Positions 16,531 to 25,365 are shown, counted from the first letter of the stretch. The stretch is DNA of 42,912 nucleotides from an uncultured Prevotella sp. (GCA_946183415.1 CAMHAM010000024.1:1-42912), one strand, 5' to 3'. Numbers and translations are program-made. Notes: generated from the letters alone by a model not told the origin.

Positions 16531-18180
16531 ATGAAAGCTAACATCCTGGAAACGACGCTTGCAGTGGCCTGCTGCATGATGCTGGGTACTTCGTGTGCCA
16601 CCAAACAAGAAGAGGCAAAGAAGGCTGAACTCACAACCGTTGGCAACCCCTATCTTCCACTCTGGGAGCACATTCCCGACGGAGAGCCCTATGTGTTTGA
16701 GGATCCAGACCAGCCTGGTAAGCAGCGTGTGTATATCTACGGCTCGCACGACAATCTCAAGACGATGTATTGCGGGCGCGACCAAGTGGTATGGTCTGCT
16801 CCCGTAGAGAATCTGAGCCAGTGGCGCTATGACGGTGTGATCCTCGTTGTCGACAAGAATGCCAAAGGAGAGCCCTTCGACTCTGCAGGTACTGCCGATG
16901 TACTCTTTGCACCTGACGTCACACTGGTGTGCGACAGCACAGGAAAGAAGACCTATTACCTCTTCCCCAACGACCAAACGGGAGGCCGTAACAGTCTGAT
17001 AGCCAAGAGCGATCGTCCCAATGGTCCTTTCGAAGTATGCAACTGGAACGCTGACGATCCCAATAAGGTGGATGGCATCTATGGTTTCGATCCTGCCGTC
17101 TTTGTCGATGACGACGGGCGTGTGTATGGCTACTGGGGCTTCGAGCACTCTTACGCTGCCGAGATCGATCCCGCGACGATGTGTACCGTGAAACCTGGCA
17201 CACAGATTGTAGACGGCATGATTTCAGGCCGCAACGAGCCAGGAAAATTCCGTTTCTTCGAAGCCTCATCCATCCGTAAGATTAAGGACAAGTACGTATT
17301 CATATACAGCCGTTGGACAGAGCCTGGCGAGTTCGGACTTCCTGACACCAACTATACTCTCGCCTACGCTTACAGCGACAAGCCCCTGGGACCTTGGACG
17401 TATGGCGGTACTATCATCGACGGACGTGGGCGTGAAAATAACGAAGTGGGCGACACCATCGCCTCGGGTGTAGTCAGTGGAAACACCCACGGAAGCATCT
17501 GTGAGATCAACGGCCAATGGTATGTCTTCTATCATCGCCAGGCCGGTACTGACGAATATGCCCGTCAGGCTATGGTTGCTCCTATCAATGTAAAGGTCGA
17601 GGAAGGTGCAGGTGGAAAGGTTGAGATTTCTGAAGGTGAATACAATTCTGAAGGTTTTGCCATCGACGGTCTCGACCCGCTGGAGCGCCACTCAGCAGGA
17701 CTTGCCTGCTGGATTACAGGGCCTAAGGTGGCAGAGCACGTCTGGCCAGGCACCAAGTACTACGGTTCATACGTGGAGACATCCTACGGCACGGAGACAA
17801 ACTTCGACGAGCCCTACGATCTGAAAAACAACACCAACCGTGTTGTCAACAATACCGACGGGTCTATCGTTGGCTACAAGTACTTCAACTTCACGAAAAC
17901 CAACGGCAAGGACGGCATCCAGCTTTCCCTGCGCCTCATCCCAGAGGGCATCGACGGTACGATCACCATCCTCGCCGATCGTCCCTGGACATCGCAGGGC
18001 GGCAAGGTTCTGGGCACCATCGAACTAAAAGCGGATATGCCCCAGGTGTCTACAGAGTTTACTGCTGACCTCCCCTCGCTCTCCGAGTTCACAGGCAAGC
18101 ATGCTCTCTACTTCACCTTCGCCTCCGAGACCAAAGAGAAGTCGCTCTGCATCCTCGAAGACTTCGCTTTCACCTATTAA
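16531..18180 (+). CDS. GH43 glycoside hydrolase lipoprotein with CBM6-like C-terminus
   Basis: Predicted surface or periplasmic lipoprotein of 549 residues acting on arabinose- or xylose-containing plant polysaccharide. The signal peptide MKANILETTLAVACCMMLG is followed by a TSC lipobox with Cys22. The five-bladed GH43 propeller shows the catalytic base region FEDPDQ (Asp58), the pKa-modulating Asp187 in GFDPAVFVDDDGRVYGYWG, and the acid Glu244 in FRFFEASSIRK. From about residue 400 a beta-sandwich resembling CBM6 ends in GKHALYFTFASETKEKSLC. An in-frame ATG at 16498 would add 11 residues, but it sits within a few bases of the predicted transcription start and weakens the signal peptide, so 16531 is preferred. 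The exact specificity (arabinofuranosidase, arabinanase or xylosidase) cannot be told. Confidence 0.88.
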   Translation: MKANILETTLAVACCMMLGTSCATKQEEAKKAELTTVGNPYLPLWEHIPDGEPYVFEDPDQPGKQRVYIYGSHDNLKTMYCGRDQVVWSAPVENLSQWRYDGVILVVDKNAKGEPFDSAGTADVLFAPDVTLVCDSTGKKTYYLFPNDQTGGRNSLIAKSDRPNGPFEVCNWNADDPNKVDGIYGFDPAVFVDDDGRVYGYWGFEHSYAAEIDPATMCTVKPGTQIVDGMISGRNEPGKFRFFEASSIRKIKDKYVFIYSRWTEPGEFGLPDTNYTLAYAYSDKPLGPWTYGGTIIDGRGRENNEVGDTIASGVVSGNTHGSICEINGQWYVFYHRQAGTDEYARQAMVAPINVKVEEGAGGKVEISEGEYNSEGFAIDGLDPLERHSAGLACWITGPKVAEHVWPGTKYYGSYVETSYGTETNFDEPYDLKNNTNRVVNNTDGSIVGYKYFNFTKTNGKDGIQLSLRLIPEGIDGTITILADRPWTSQGGKVLGTIELKADMPQVSTEFTADLPSLSEFTGKHALYFTFASETKEKSLCILEDFAFTY

Positions 18181-18183
18181 CAA

Positions 18184-18239
18184 CTCCCCCTGAGCAGGGG
18201 GAGCACCTTATCTAGCTTTCTCCCCCTGAGTAGGGGGAG
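18184..18239. repeat. Pair of REP-like palindromes
   Basis: Two near-identical palindromes, CTCCCCCT-GAGC-AGGGGGAG (18184-18203) and CTCCCCCT-GAGT-AGGGGGAG (18220-18239), sit between the convergent ends of GH43 and the RRF-like gene. Each can fold into an 8-bp GC hairpin. They may end transcription from both sides or be copies of a dispersed REP family. No T run follows. Confidence 0.7.
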
Positions 18240-18313
18240 CCAGAGGGGGTATGGTCGGAAAAACTCACACAGCCCGCAGAGACACTTGGCAGAAGAACGA
18301 ACTGGCAAATTGC

Positions 18314-18985
18314 TCAAGACTCAAAAAGCCTGAAGCCTTTCTTATAGTCGATCTCAGCCCCTTCCTGCCTCTTTTCTTCCATCATCGTCAGATAATTCTG
18401 GTAAGCCTCCTCTATCTCGTCTTGTTTCTGGATGAGCATATCTCTGGCCATATCGTGGCAGTTGTCGCTCACGCCGTCAAGAGCCTTCAAGGCTTCATCA
18501 GCCCCCTGTGGCGATACCTCGGCAATCACTTGGATGAGACCGGCCTTGTTGTCAACATATATCTTGTCAAGGCGCGCCTTGCACTCTTCGTAGAGCGCTT
18601 TGACGGCATCCATCAGGAAGTCGTGCCGGTTCTTGTCCACCTCCGGCATGGTGTAGAGCACGTGCTGCGACGCTTCGTCGTCACCGTCGTCTTCCCTTTT
18701 CATCTCCATCTTGAATTCCGGATGCGCCTCATAGATGCCCTGAATGATGTCTTGCAGCAACTGGGGATCCTTCGGGTAGACGGCAAACTGGAACTCACTG
18801 GGCCGGCTCACGTTGGCAAACTCCTCGATGTTGCCTTCCTGTCCGTCGACATAAACCGTCACGGGGAGCAGCGACGCTATATCAGCCTTCACACAGAGGT
18901 TCATATATCTGAAGCTCAACAGCGCGATATAGCCGCTCATACGCTTCTGTACTCGATCGATTTCGGATATGATAAGACTATTCAT
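18314..18985 (-). CDS. Divergent ribosome-recycling-factor-like protein
   Basis: Protein of 223 residues with no signal peptide. Its sequence follows bacterial ribosome recycling factor (RRF) from end to end. A first helix ends in KRM (residues 14-16). SLLPVTVYVDG (38-48) matches the SLLDGIVVEYYG strand. FANVSRPSEFQFAVYPKDP (56-74) matches the domain II strands, and DIIQGIY the following helix. MPEVDKNRHDFLMDAVKAL (113-131) matches the PPLTEERRKDL helix start, keeping the second Arg (R120). A long terminal helix follows. The conserved RTGRAS segment is lost, so a normal recycling role is unlikely. It is the last gene of the VgrG operon, 30 bp after the beta-helix gene. It could be a cargo, adaptor or ribosome-targeting effector; function unknown. 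Confidence 0.65.
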   Translation of the reverse strand: MNSLIISEIDRVQKRMSGYIALLSFRYMNLCVKADIASLLPVTVYVDGQEGNIEEFANVSRPSEFQFAVYPKDPQLLQDIIQGIYEAHPEFKMEMKREDDGDDEASQHVLYTMPEVDKNRHDFLMDAVKALYEECKARLDKIYVDNKAGLIQVIAEVSPQGADEALKALDGVSDNCHDMARDMLIQKQDEIEEAYQNYLTMMEEKRQEGAEIDYKKGFRLFES

Positions 18986-19015
18986 AATTCACAATTAATA
19001 ATACACAATTCATAA

Positions 19016-20773
19016 TTAATCAGTAATGTTCCGTGACTTAAACGACATCTTGGCCTCCAGCTTGTTGAAAGTGCCCTGCGAGCCCTTCACCTCGCCCTTC
19101 ACGTCGGCATCGCCAGAGACTTTCTCGCTGCCGTTGACCTCTGTGTCGCCCTTGATGGTGGTCTTGCCGTCAATAGTGGTCTCGCCCTTCACGTCGACCT
19201 TGCTACCCGTTACTGTCACGTTTTCGCCATTGAGAGCTACCACAGCCTTCTCTTCTCCCTGCTGGGCCTTAAGTTCCTTCGCAGCAGAGAGTGTAACAGT
19301 CTCACCGACTGCCTGCAGCAGTTTGCTCTTGTCCTTCTCGCCCAGAGTCATGCTCTCGGCAATCACCTTCACACTGCCGTCCTTGGCAACTTCCGAATCC
19401 TTGTGGCTGTCTTTGTCTGTATCCATCGCCTTCACACTGACATCCTTGGCGTTCAGGCTGATGCTGCCCGTGGCCTTGCCCTCTGTGTCGGTAGCTGACA
19501 GGTCGGTCTTCTCAGCCCGGATGGTGATGCGCCCGTCTTTGGCCAGTGCCTTCTCCTGTAGTTTCTTGTCAGCCACCTCGTAGTCTATGCTCTCCAGCGT
19601 GATGGTCTTCGACCTGATGACGACATCGCCTTCAGCGAGATGAGTGGCAGCGACGGTCTCGCCGCTATTCTCGTCGTACTTCATGTCAGTGTTGTCGGTT
19701 GTCGAGATCTCCACGTTTTTGGCGTTGACGCTCAACCGGCCTTCCTTCTTCAGCGAGCCGTCAGCTTCCACCGACTCCAGGATGATATCGCTGGCCTTCA
19801 CCGAGAAGCCGGCCTCTTTGTTGTCGCGCAGGTTGCCGTCGCCGTCGACAGAAGCAAGCGTTATCTGCTCTGCAGCGATGGATACGCGGGCACCGGTACT
19901 GGTGTTCTTGAAGGCATCGCCCTTCTTGATGTTCTTCTTCTCCTCATCGAGGCACTTCAACTGGCGGCTGGTCTCTGCCAGGAGCGACAGCACGTCAGCA
20001 TAGCTGCGCACCTCTTCCGAGAGCTGCAGCGACATCAGGTCTACCTTCTCGTTGAGCTCCTGCAGCACGTCATAGCCGCTGCGCACGGTCACATCGTCGA
20101 CGAGCACCAGCCTGCGCTCCGTCAGCAACTTCTCCATTTCAGCGACCATCAGTCCGAACGACAGCTTGTGCTGCATGGCCTGTTTCTCCAGGTCGCTGCT
20201 GCGTTCCTTCAATTGTGCGACGAGTTCCGACAGCCTCTTCTCCCTGAGCTCGCTCGACACAGCGGCTTCCACCCTCAGTTCTGCGTCGGAATGGATCAGG
20301 ATGCCACTGCCGCCCGTGGTGCCTGGCACCTCTGAGAACAGCCCCTTTGCGTCGTTGCTCTGCAGGGTGATGTTACGCGCCTGACTCATGATTCTGGAGC
20401 CTGAATAGACCACGTGCTCGCGCCCGTCGCTGCCCGGATCCTCAGCAGTCTGGCGGATGCAGGAAGCCTTGATGTCCACCTGTCCGCCCTCTCCGATGCC
20501 ATGCACACCGACCTGGGTGCCGCGTACCACCACCACAGACCCCTTACCCTCAAGGAGGGTGCCTCCCTGGTCTACATGGCCAATGATGATTTCGGGTGCG
20601 GAGAGTATCAGCCGCTGGTCGTCGCTGATAAAGCGGCCTTTCTGCTCGCTGGCCATCTCCAGTTTCATCTGCTGTATGTCAGCCTTGCACTGCCGGATCT
20701 CGGCCAAATCTTTCTTCACGCTGCTCTCAAACTTCGAGAGTCTGTCTTGCCAGTCTTTAAATATATAGTCCAT
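19016..20773 (-). CDS. Coiled-coil and beta-helix repeat protein, probable spike accessory
   Basis: Protein of 585 residues with no signal peptide and no family I recognise. Helical coiled coils are predicted at about 5-50 and 172-290. The rest is rich in short beta repeats of the type GxIxIxAxxIxLxS, for example RVSIAAEQITLAS, GRITIRAEKTDLSA and GSVKVIAESMTLG. The last 70 residues are strongly periodic (VTVTGSKVDVKG, then TTIDGKTTIKGDTEVNGS). These repeats resemble the needle-forming tip of VgrG and gp5 proteins and the IxIxAPxIxLxG segments of the preceding gene product. It starts 16 bp after the VgrG-like gene, suggesting the two are made together and perhaps assemble. A surface adhesin is less likely without an export signal. 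Confidence 0.6.
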   Translation of the reverse strand: MDYIFKDWQDRLSKFESSVKKDLAEIRQCKADIQQMKLEMASEQKGRFISDDQRLILSAPEIIIGHVDQGGTLLEGKGSVVVVRGTQVGVHGIGEGGQVDIKASCIRQTAEDPGSDGREHVVYSGSRIMSQARNITLQSNDAKGLFSEVPGTTGGSGILIHSDAELRVEAAVSSELREKRLSELVAQLKERSSDLEKQAMQHKLSFGLMVAEMEKLLTERRLVLVDDVTVRSGYDVLQELNEKVDLMSLQLSEEVRSYADVLSLLAETSRQLKCLDEEKKNIKKGDAFKNTSTGARVSIAAEQITLASVDGDGNLRDNKEAGFSVKASDIILESVEADGSLKKEGRLSVNAKNVEISTTDNTDMKYDENSGETVAATHLAEGDVVIRSKTITLESIDYEVADKKLQEKALAKDGRITIRAEKTDLSATDTEGKATGSISLNAKDVSVKAMDTDKDSHKDSEVAKDGSVKVIAESMTLGEKDKSKLLQAVGETVTLSAAKELKAQQGEEKAVVALNGENVTVTGSKVDVKGETTIDGKTTIKGDTEVNGSEKVSGDADVKGEVKGSQGTFNKLEAKMSFKSRNITD

Positions 20774-20789
20774 AACTGTATCCTTTTAA

Positions 20790-23700
20790 TTACTTCAAAC
20801 CATATAACTTCTTCTTCAGCCAGTCGAGATTGCCGGTATTGGCTTCTTGCTTCCCGTTGGCTTTTCCCTTCTTGAAGTCGACCGTCCAGTCGGGATCTTG
20901 CGATAACAGGATGTCGCCTGCCTCCTTCTCGTTCCACATCAGCAGGTCTTTGACGGGGTTGGCAAAAGGCTTTAGCGTATCTTCATAAAGCGGTTTCTTG
21001 ATGACGGTGTCGAAGGCTGCCCTCAGCAACGGGTGTCCCATCTTGTATTTCTCCAGATTCGACACATAGGAGTTCCACTTGTAGTTGTCCTTCAAGGTGC
21101 TGTCCGACGGCATCTTTCCACCCAGACAATCGAAGACGAACTCGTAGGTCCTTTGCCCTGACGCATCCTTCTTGTCCGACAGTTCTGCCAAGAGATGAGC
21201 CGCCCATTTACGCTTCAGGAAAACGGGATCTGCGAAAACGTCGGTGGGTTCAGCCGTTGTTAGGAACTTCAAAGGATTATTGTTGCAGAAATTACTCCAG
21301 GAAGCGCGCGATTCGTTTTTCAGCTTGTCGAATGCATCCTTCATGGCATTCTTCGCATCCTGCTCTTCCTGAGAAAGATTGACGAGACTGCCCGGATTAT
21401 ATAGAACTTTGAAATAATTCAGATGCCCATTCATGGTGAAAAGGGCTCTGCCGTAAGCATTGGCAGAAAAGATGACAATTCGTTTAGCAACCAGACCTGT
21501 GCCATCTTTAAATTTACCGTCAAATTTATCATCTAAACAATAATCCTGCCAATCTCCTAAACTTGACACCTCTTCCCATATATCAGGATCATCTTTATCT
21601 TTCAGATGGAGACGAGAAGCTTTAAAATAGGCATTCCGCTTAGTGAAACAGTCTTTCCAGTTTGCCTCGTACGTAGCACAGAATCCTTTTATGAGCGTGT
21701 CGATATCAGTGATGCATGAAACAACCTGCTTGATGATTTTCTCTGTCTTTTCCAACTTGTCGCTGGTATCGACCAATTTCTCATATTTCGATGTATAGCG
21801 GTCGTGCTGGATCATGGCCTTGCCCGAGCCGGCTTCGAGCTTCAGGTAGCGGCGCGACTTGATGAGGGTCGTTCCCTCGACGGGCTTAAGAATCATCTCC
21901 CATACCGAGCGGGCCAGACTGACATCAACGAATGGCGTGACGAAATCCTTGAGGGCCTGTGACACCAGTTTCTTTCCGATGCCTTCCACTACGTCGACCT
22001 TGCCTGCCCAGTCGAATTTCTTGGCCAGTTTACCGCGCGTGTCGATATTGTTGCCGGATGAGATATTGAGGTTGTTGCCGGCCTTGATGGTGACGTTCTT
22101 GCCCTCTATCCTGACATCGCCATTGGGTGCAGTGATGGTGATGCCCGTAAAGGCATCGAGCCTTACCGTGCCCAGCGAGGAGCTGATCCTGACGCTACGC
22201 TTGTCTGACGACATGTCGATGGCATACAGTCCGTAGCGGTCGCCAATACGGATGCCGCCCGCCAGGTCCTTCGCCTGTGGGAGTTTCTTGCCCCACCCTT
22301 TTCCGTCTGAGTACTTTGACACGATGCCCAGTCCCGGATAGACGCTCGACACGAATCCGTCGCCTGAACCGGGGTCCTTGAAGGTGATGCCATGTCCGTT
22401 GGGTGAGACGATGGCTATCGAGGCGCCGCTGTGGAGAGCGGGTCCCACGGTGCGGTTGATGCGCTCGTCGGGCTCCAGCACGTTCTTGGAGAACAGGCTG
22501 CCCACGACGTAGGGGCGCTCCACATTGCCGCACTCATAGTTGACGAGCACCTCGTCGCCCACTCTCGGCTTGAAGAGGGTTCCGCCGCCGTCGGTGGCCA
22601 TCGGGGTGGTCATACGGATCCAGGGCGACGAGACGGCAGTGATGGCTTTCGAGCATTTTTTCGCCTGCGTCTTGACTTTTTCTTCCGCATTCGTCAGCGT
22701 GCCGTCTTTGCCCTCAGCTTTCTTGATTTCCTCCAGCAAGTCGTTATACTCCTTCTGTTTTCCGCCAGTCAGTTTCCTTTTATTATCCTTAACCTCAATC
22801 TCCGCAATCTTTTGCTCAAGAATCGTATCGTCGGTTTTACTCTTTTCCAGCAGGTTTATATAGGCCTCTTGCTCCTTCTGTATTATTAACTGATCCTTTA
22901 ACTGCTCCTCCAGATTGGCCTTTTTCTTCCTGGCCAATTCTTTTAACTGCTCCTCCAGCTCGGCCTTTTTCTTACTGGCCTTTTCTTTATCTTCAGCCTT
23001 TGCTTTTGGATCGTTGATAATCTTCTGCTCAGCAGCGATTTCATCCTTCAGATCTTTAACAGCCTTGTCCTTTTCGTCTGTAGCCGGTGCACTTGGATTG
23101 TCGATGATTTTCTGCATAGCAGCGATTTTTTTCTGCAGATCTTTTACAGCCTCGTCCTTTTCGTCTTTTTTCTTTTGAATAATCTTGTTCTTTTCATCAT
23201 TAGTAGCGGCATTTCTGATGCTTTCCAGATCAGCCCTTTCTTTTTTGAGCACTTCGAGTTCAGCTTTTATTTGAGCCAGCCGCTCTTTTTTCTCTGTCTG
23301 TTTCCTCACCTCTTCAGCATAAGCGGCCTCGGCATCTGCCAGTTCCTTCATCTTACCAGTGCTGTCGGTCTGCCAGGGATAGACGATGCGCACCCTGCCC
23401 TGGTATTTGGGGTCTTTGTTGTCAGCGACGAAGGCAGTCTGTGGCTCTGCCTTTCTCACCACGGGTACATCCAGCACAGGCGGATAGGGCTTGTCAACGT
23501 GATTTCCGAGCGCATCCTTGGTTTCCAGTTGGGGTATGGCAAATATCTTCTGGTTCTGTATCACCTCGGTCTTCGAGCCTCCATCCCCGTCGTATTTCAT
23601 ATACGTCAGGTTCCAGGCCGTATTGTCGACCATCACTATCTGTATGACGGTGTACAGCGTGTCGCCGTCAAGTTTGATAGTGTCGCCCAGCTTCACGTCG

Positions 23701-25001
23701 GCAAAATTGGTTCCCATGTCGATACAGATGATGCCGCGCTGCTGTTGTTCCTCGTATTTTCTCACGTCGCGGTAATAGTCGAGTGTGGTCCAGCCGTCTT
23801 TCGAGAGAGTTCCGAAGGGTACGGCGCAATTCTCTCCGTCGCCTCTTTCGAGCAGTTTTGCCCTGTCGGCAGTATCACCTATCTCTATATATGCCTCCTT
23901 TCCGTCATTGTTCTTGTCAGTAGCCGACTTCTTTGCAGCGGCTATCGTCTTTCCCTCATCCAGTGTGAGTTTGACAGCGAAGTCTACGATGTCCGACATG
24001 TTGGCGGTGATGTCAGCGAATTTAGGGAACATCTGGGTCGCGGCCCTCTCCCCGTCAGTGCCGTCCATGCCAATCTCCCGGTTGTAAGTGGAGAATTTCT
24101 CGGCATAGAGGGGGAAGAAGAACTCGTCGGCAGCCAGTTCAGAATGATAGGATGTATGGCTCGGGAACACATCGTGGGGATAGCCAGCCGCGTTCTTCCT
24201 CGACACGTCATAGTTGGTTTCCTCCATCATGCCCCACTTGTCTTTCATGCTGTCGCGCGCATATCGGTTGATGTCTAGATGGCTGGTGGAGACGCCCTGA
24301 TAGGTTACAGACTCGGAGCCTGTTATCTTTGTGATAACAGTATTGCCACTGCTGTCTCTGCTCGGGGTCAGTCCTAAGTTCAGCCTTCCGTCCTCGAAAT
24401 AGAGGAACTCCCCGCAGCGGTTGGCCGTTCTCGCAAGGAAGTCGTAGAACGACTCATTATACTGCACGAGATAGGGATGGATGAATTCCGATGGAATCTT
24501 GATGGAGATGGACTTACCCGTCTGACTGTTGGTCATGGTTCTCGTATGCATGTATTTCAGCATGCGCAGGTTGTCGAATTTCACGCTGAGTGCCTCCGTG
24601 CCGAGGGTGAAGTTCGTGCGTTCCTTATTGAGGATCTCCGCCCCCAGTTTCTTCACTGCGTAGACCTTGCTATACTTGTCGAGAGTGGCCAGCTTGTCCA
24701 TACTGTAGATATAGAGCCTGACGTAGATGCCGGTTATACCTTTCTTCTTCTGTGGAAGAATCTCTTGAACGTAATAGTTCTCTGCGAGCGTTTGATCACC
24801 CTTCATGAGTGTCACCTTCTTCCCGAGGAGCATAGCCGTAAGTTCGTCTATCGTTTTTTCGGGATCGATGTTCACCTCTGCCTCAATCTCTCCCGGCTGG
24901 TAGATCTTGCGATTAAACCTAACCCCATACAGAGTATATTTTGTAGGTGAATATGGGAATTCCTGGTCACCTATCACAAGCTTAAAATTATAGTCTGCCA
25001 T
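20790..25001 (-). CDS. VgrG-like spike protein with coiled-coil insert and long C-terminal extension
   Basis: Protein of 1403 residues. Residues 1-480 resemble the gp27-like hub of VgrG/phage baseplate proteins. Residues 531-845 hold the gp5-like OB fold (YQGRVRIVYPWQTDS, then SSPWIRMTTPMATDGGGTLF, then VGDEVLVNYECGNVERPYVVGSLF). Between its strands lies a ~240-residue charged coiled coil (548-790) with two 28-residue repeats (613-640, 642-669). Residues 850-990 form a needle-like beta region (RIEGKNVTIKAGNNLNISSGN). Residues 1000-1403 are a helical extension I do not recognise, perhaps an effector or adaptor. In contractile injection systems VgrG tips the tube (family knowledge). No tube, sheath or baseplate genes are nearby. 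It is preceded by the STAS gene (36-bp gap). Confidence 0.82.
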   Translation of the reverse strand: MADYNFKLVIGDQEFPYSPTKYTLYGVRFNRKIYQPGEIEAEVNIDPEKTIDELTAMLLGKKVTLMKGDQTLAENYYVQEILPQKKKGITGIYVRLYIYSMDKLATLDKYSKVYAVKKLGAEILNKERTNFTLGTEALSVKFDNLRMLKYMHTRTMTNSQTGKSISIKIPSEFIHPYLVQYNESFYDFLARTANRCGEFLYFEDGRLNLGLTPSRDSSGNTVITKITGSESVTYQGVSTSHLDINRYARDSMKDKWGMMEETNYDVSRKNAAGYPHDVFPSHTSYHSELAADEFFFPLYAEKFSTYNREIGMDGTDGERAATQMFPKFADITANMSDIVDFAVKLTLDEGKTIAAAKKSATDKNNDGKEAYIEIGDTADRAKLLERGDGENCAVPFGTLSKDGWTTLDYYRDVRKYEEQQQRGIICIDMGTNFADVKLGDTIKLDGDTLYTVIQIVMVDNTAWNLTYMKYDGDGGSKTEVIQNQKIFAIPQLETKDALGNHVDKPYPPVLDVPVVRKAEPQTAFVADNKDPKYQGRVRIVYPWQTDSTGKMKELADAEAAYAEEVRKQTEKKERLAQIKAELEVLKKERADLESIRNAATNDEKNKIIQKKKDEKDEAVKDLQKKIAAMQKIIDNPSAPATDEKDKAVKDLKDEIAAEQKIINDPKAKAEDKEKASKKKAELEEQLKELARKKKANLEEQLKDQLIIQKEQEAYINLLEKSKTDDTILEQKIAEIEVKDNKRKLTGGKQKEYNDLLEEIKKAEGKDGTLTNAEEKVKTQAKKCSKAITAVSSPWIRMTTPMATDGGGTLFKPRVGDEVLVNYECGNVERPYVVGSLFSKNVLEPDERINRTVGPALHSGASIAIVSPNGHGITFKDPGSGDGFVSSVYPGLGIVSKYSDGKGWGKKLPQAKDLAGGIRIGDRYGLYAIDMSSDKRSVRISSSLGTVRLDAFTGITITAPNGDVRIEGKNVTIKAGNNLNISSGNNIDTRGKLAKKFDWAGKVDVVEGIGKKLVSQALKDFVTPFVDVSLARSVWEMILKPVEGTTLIKSRRYLKLEAGSGKAMIQHDRYTSKYEKLVDTSDKLEKTEKIIKQVVSCITDIDTLIKGFCATYEANWKDCFTKRNAYFKASRLHLKDKDDPDIWEEVSSLGDWQDYCLDDKFDGKFKDGTGLVAKRIVIFSANAYGRALFTMNGHLNYFKVLYNPGSLVNLSQEEQDAKNAMKDAFDKLKNESRASWSNFCNNNPLKFLTTAEPTDVFADPVFLKRKWAAHLLAELSDKKDASGQRTYEFVFDCLGGKMPSDSTLKDNYKWNSYVSNLEKYKMGHPLLRAAFDTVIKKPLYEDTLKPFANPVKDLLMWNEKEAGDILLSQDPDWTVDFKKGKANGKQEANTGNLDWLKKKLYGLK

Positions 25002-25037
25002 AGTAATTGTTTTTAGTTATTGATGGTTTCCTGTCTT

Positions 25038-25340
25038 TTATCTGAAATCAAACAGGTCTGTAAACCCCGTCATTTCAAACAGGTTGGTCACGAAACTGTT
25101 GACTCCCGTGACAGTGACATGTTTCCCTGTCTCCTGACTGTTGATAGCGATACTGAGGAAGATGCGCAGGCCGCTCGATGAGATGTACTCCATCTTGGAG
25201 CAGTCGAGTATGATCTCCTTGGTCTCAGTAGTATAGATGGGCCGGATAGTTTCTTCCACTTCCGGCACGTTGATGGTGTCGAGGCGTCCCTCGAATGCTA
25301 CGGTCATCACGCCGTCCTTTTCTTCGATTGTTGTATTCAT
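25038..25340 (-). CDS. STAS-domain anti-anti-sigma factor
   Basis: Small cytoplasmic protein of 100 residues with the SpoIIAA/RsbV fold. The phosphorylation loop MEYISSSGLRIFLS contains Ser55, aligning with the regulatory serine of SpoIIAA. In known partner-switch pathways the unphosphorylated form sequesters an anti-sigma kinase and a PP2C phosphatase regenerates it. The ATG at 25340 is used because the family starts directly before the first strand; a frame from 25376 adds 12 residues of leader with no homology. It lies between a SpoIIE-type phosphatase gene (46-bp gap) and the VgrG-like gene. The kinase partner is not in the window. Confidence 0.9.
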   Translation of the reverse strand: MNTTIEEKDGVMTVAFEGRLDTINVPEVEETIRPIYTTETKEIILDCSKMEYISSSGLRIFLSIAINSQETGKHVTVTGVNSFVTNLFEMTGFTDLFDFR

Positions 25341-25365
25341 TGTCTTATCTTTTAATTGGTTATTC

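Noticed and set aside
19640..20335. 231-codon plus-strand frame opposite the beta-helix gene
   Set aside because: No domain, no promoter, and fully antisense to a gene in a tight operon.
23175..24278. 367-codon plus-strand frame opposite the VgrG-like gene
   Set aside because: Antisense shadow of a well-supported hub domain, with low-complexity hydrophobic content caused by the charged opposite strand.
18314..25001. Interpretation of the VgrG region as a prophage
   Set aside because: No capsid, terminase, portal, integrase, tail tube or sheath gene is present, and the genes share an operon with bacterial signalling proteins.
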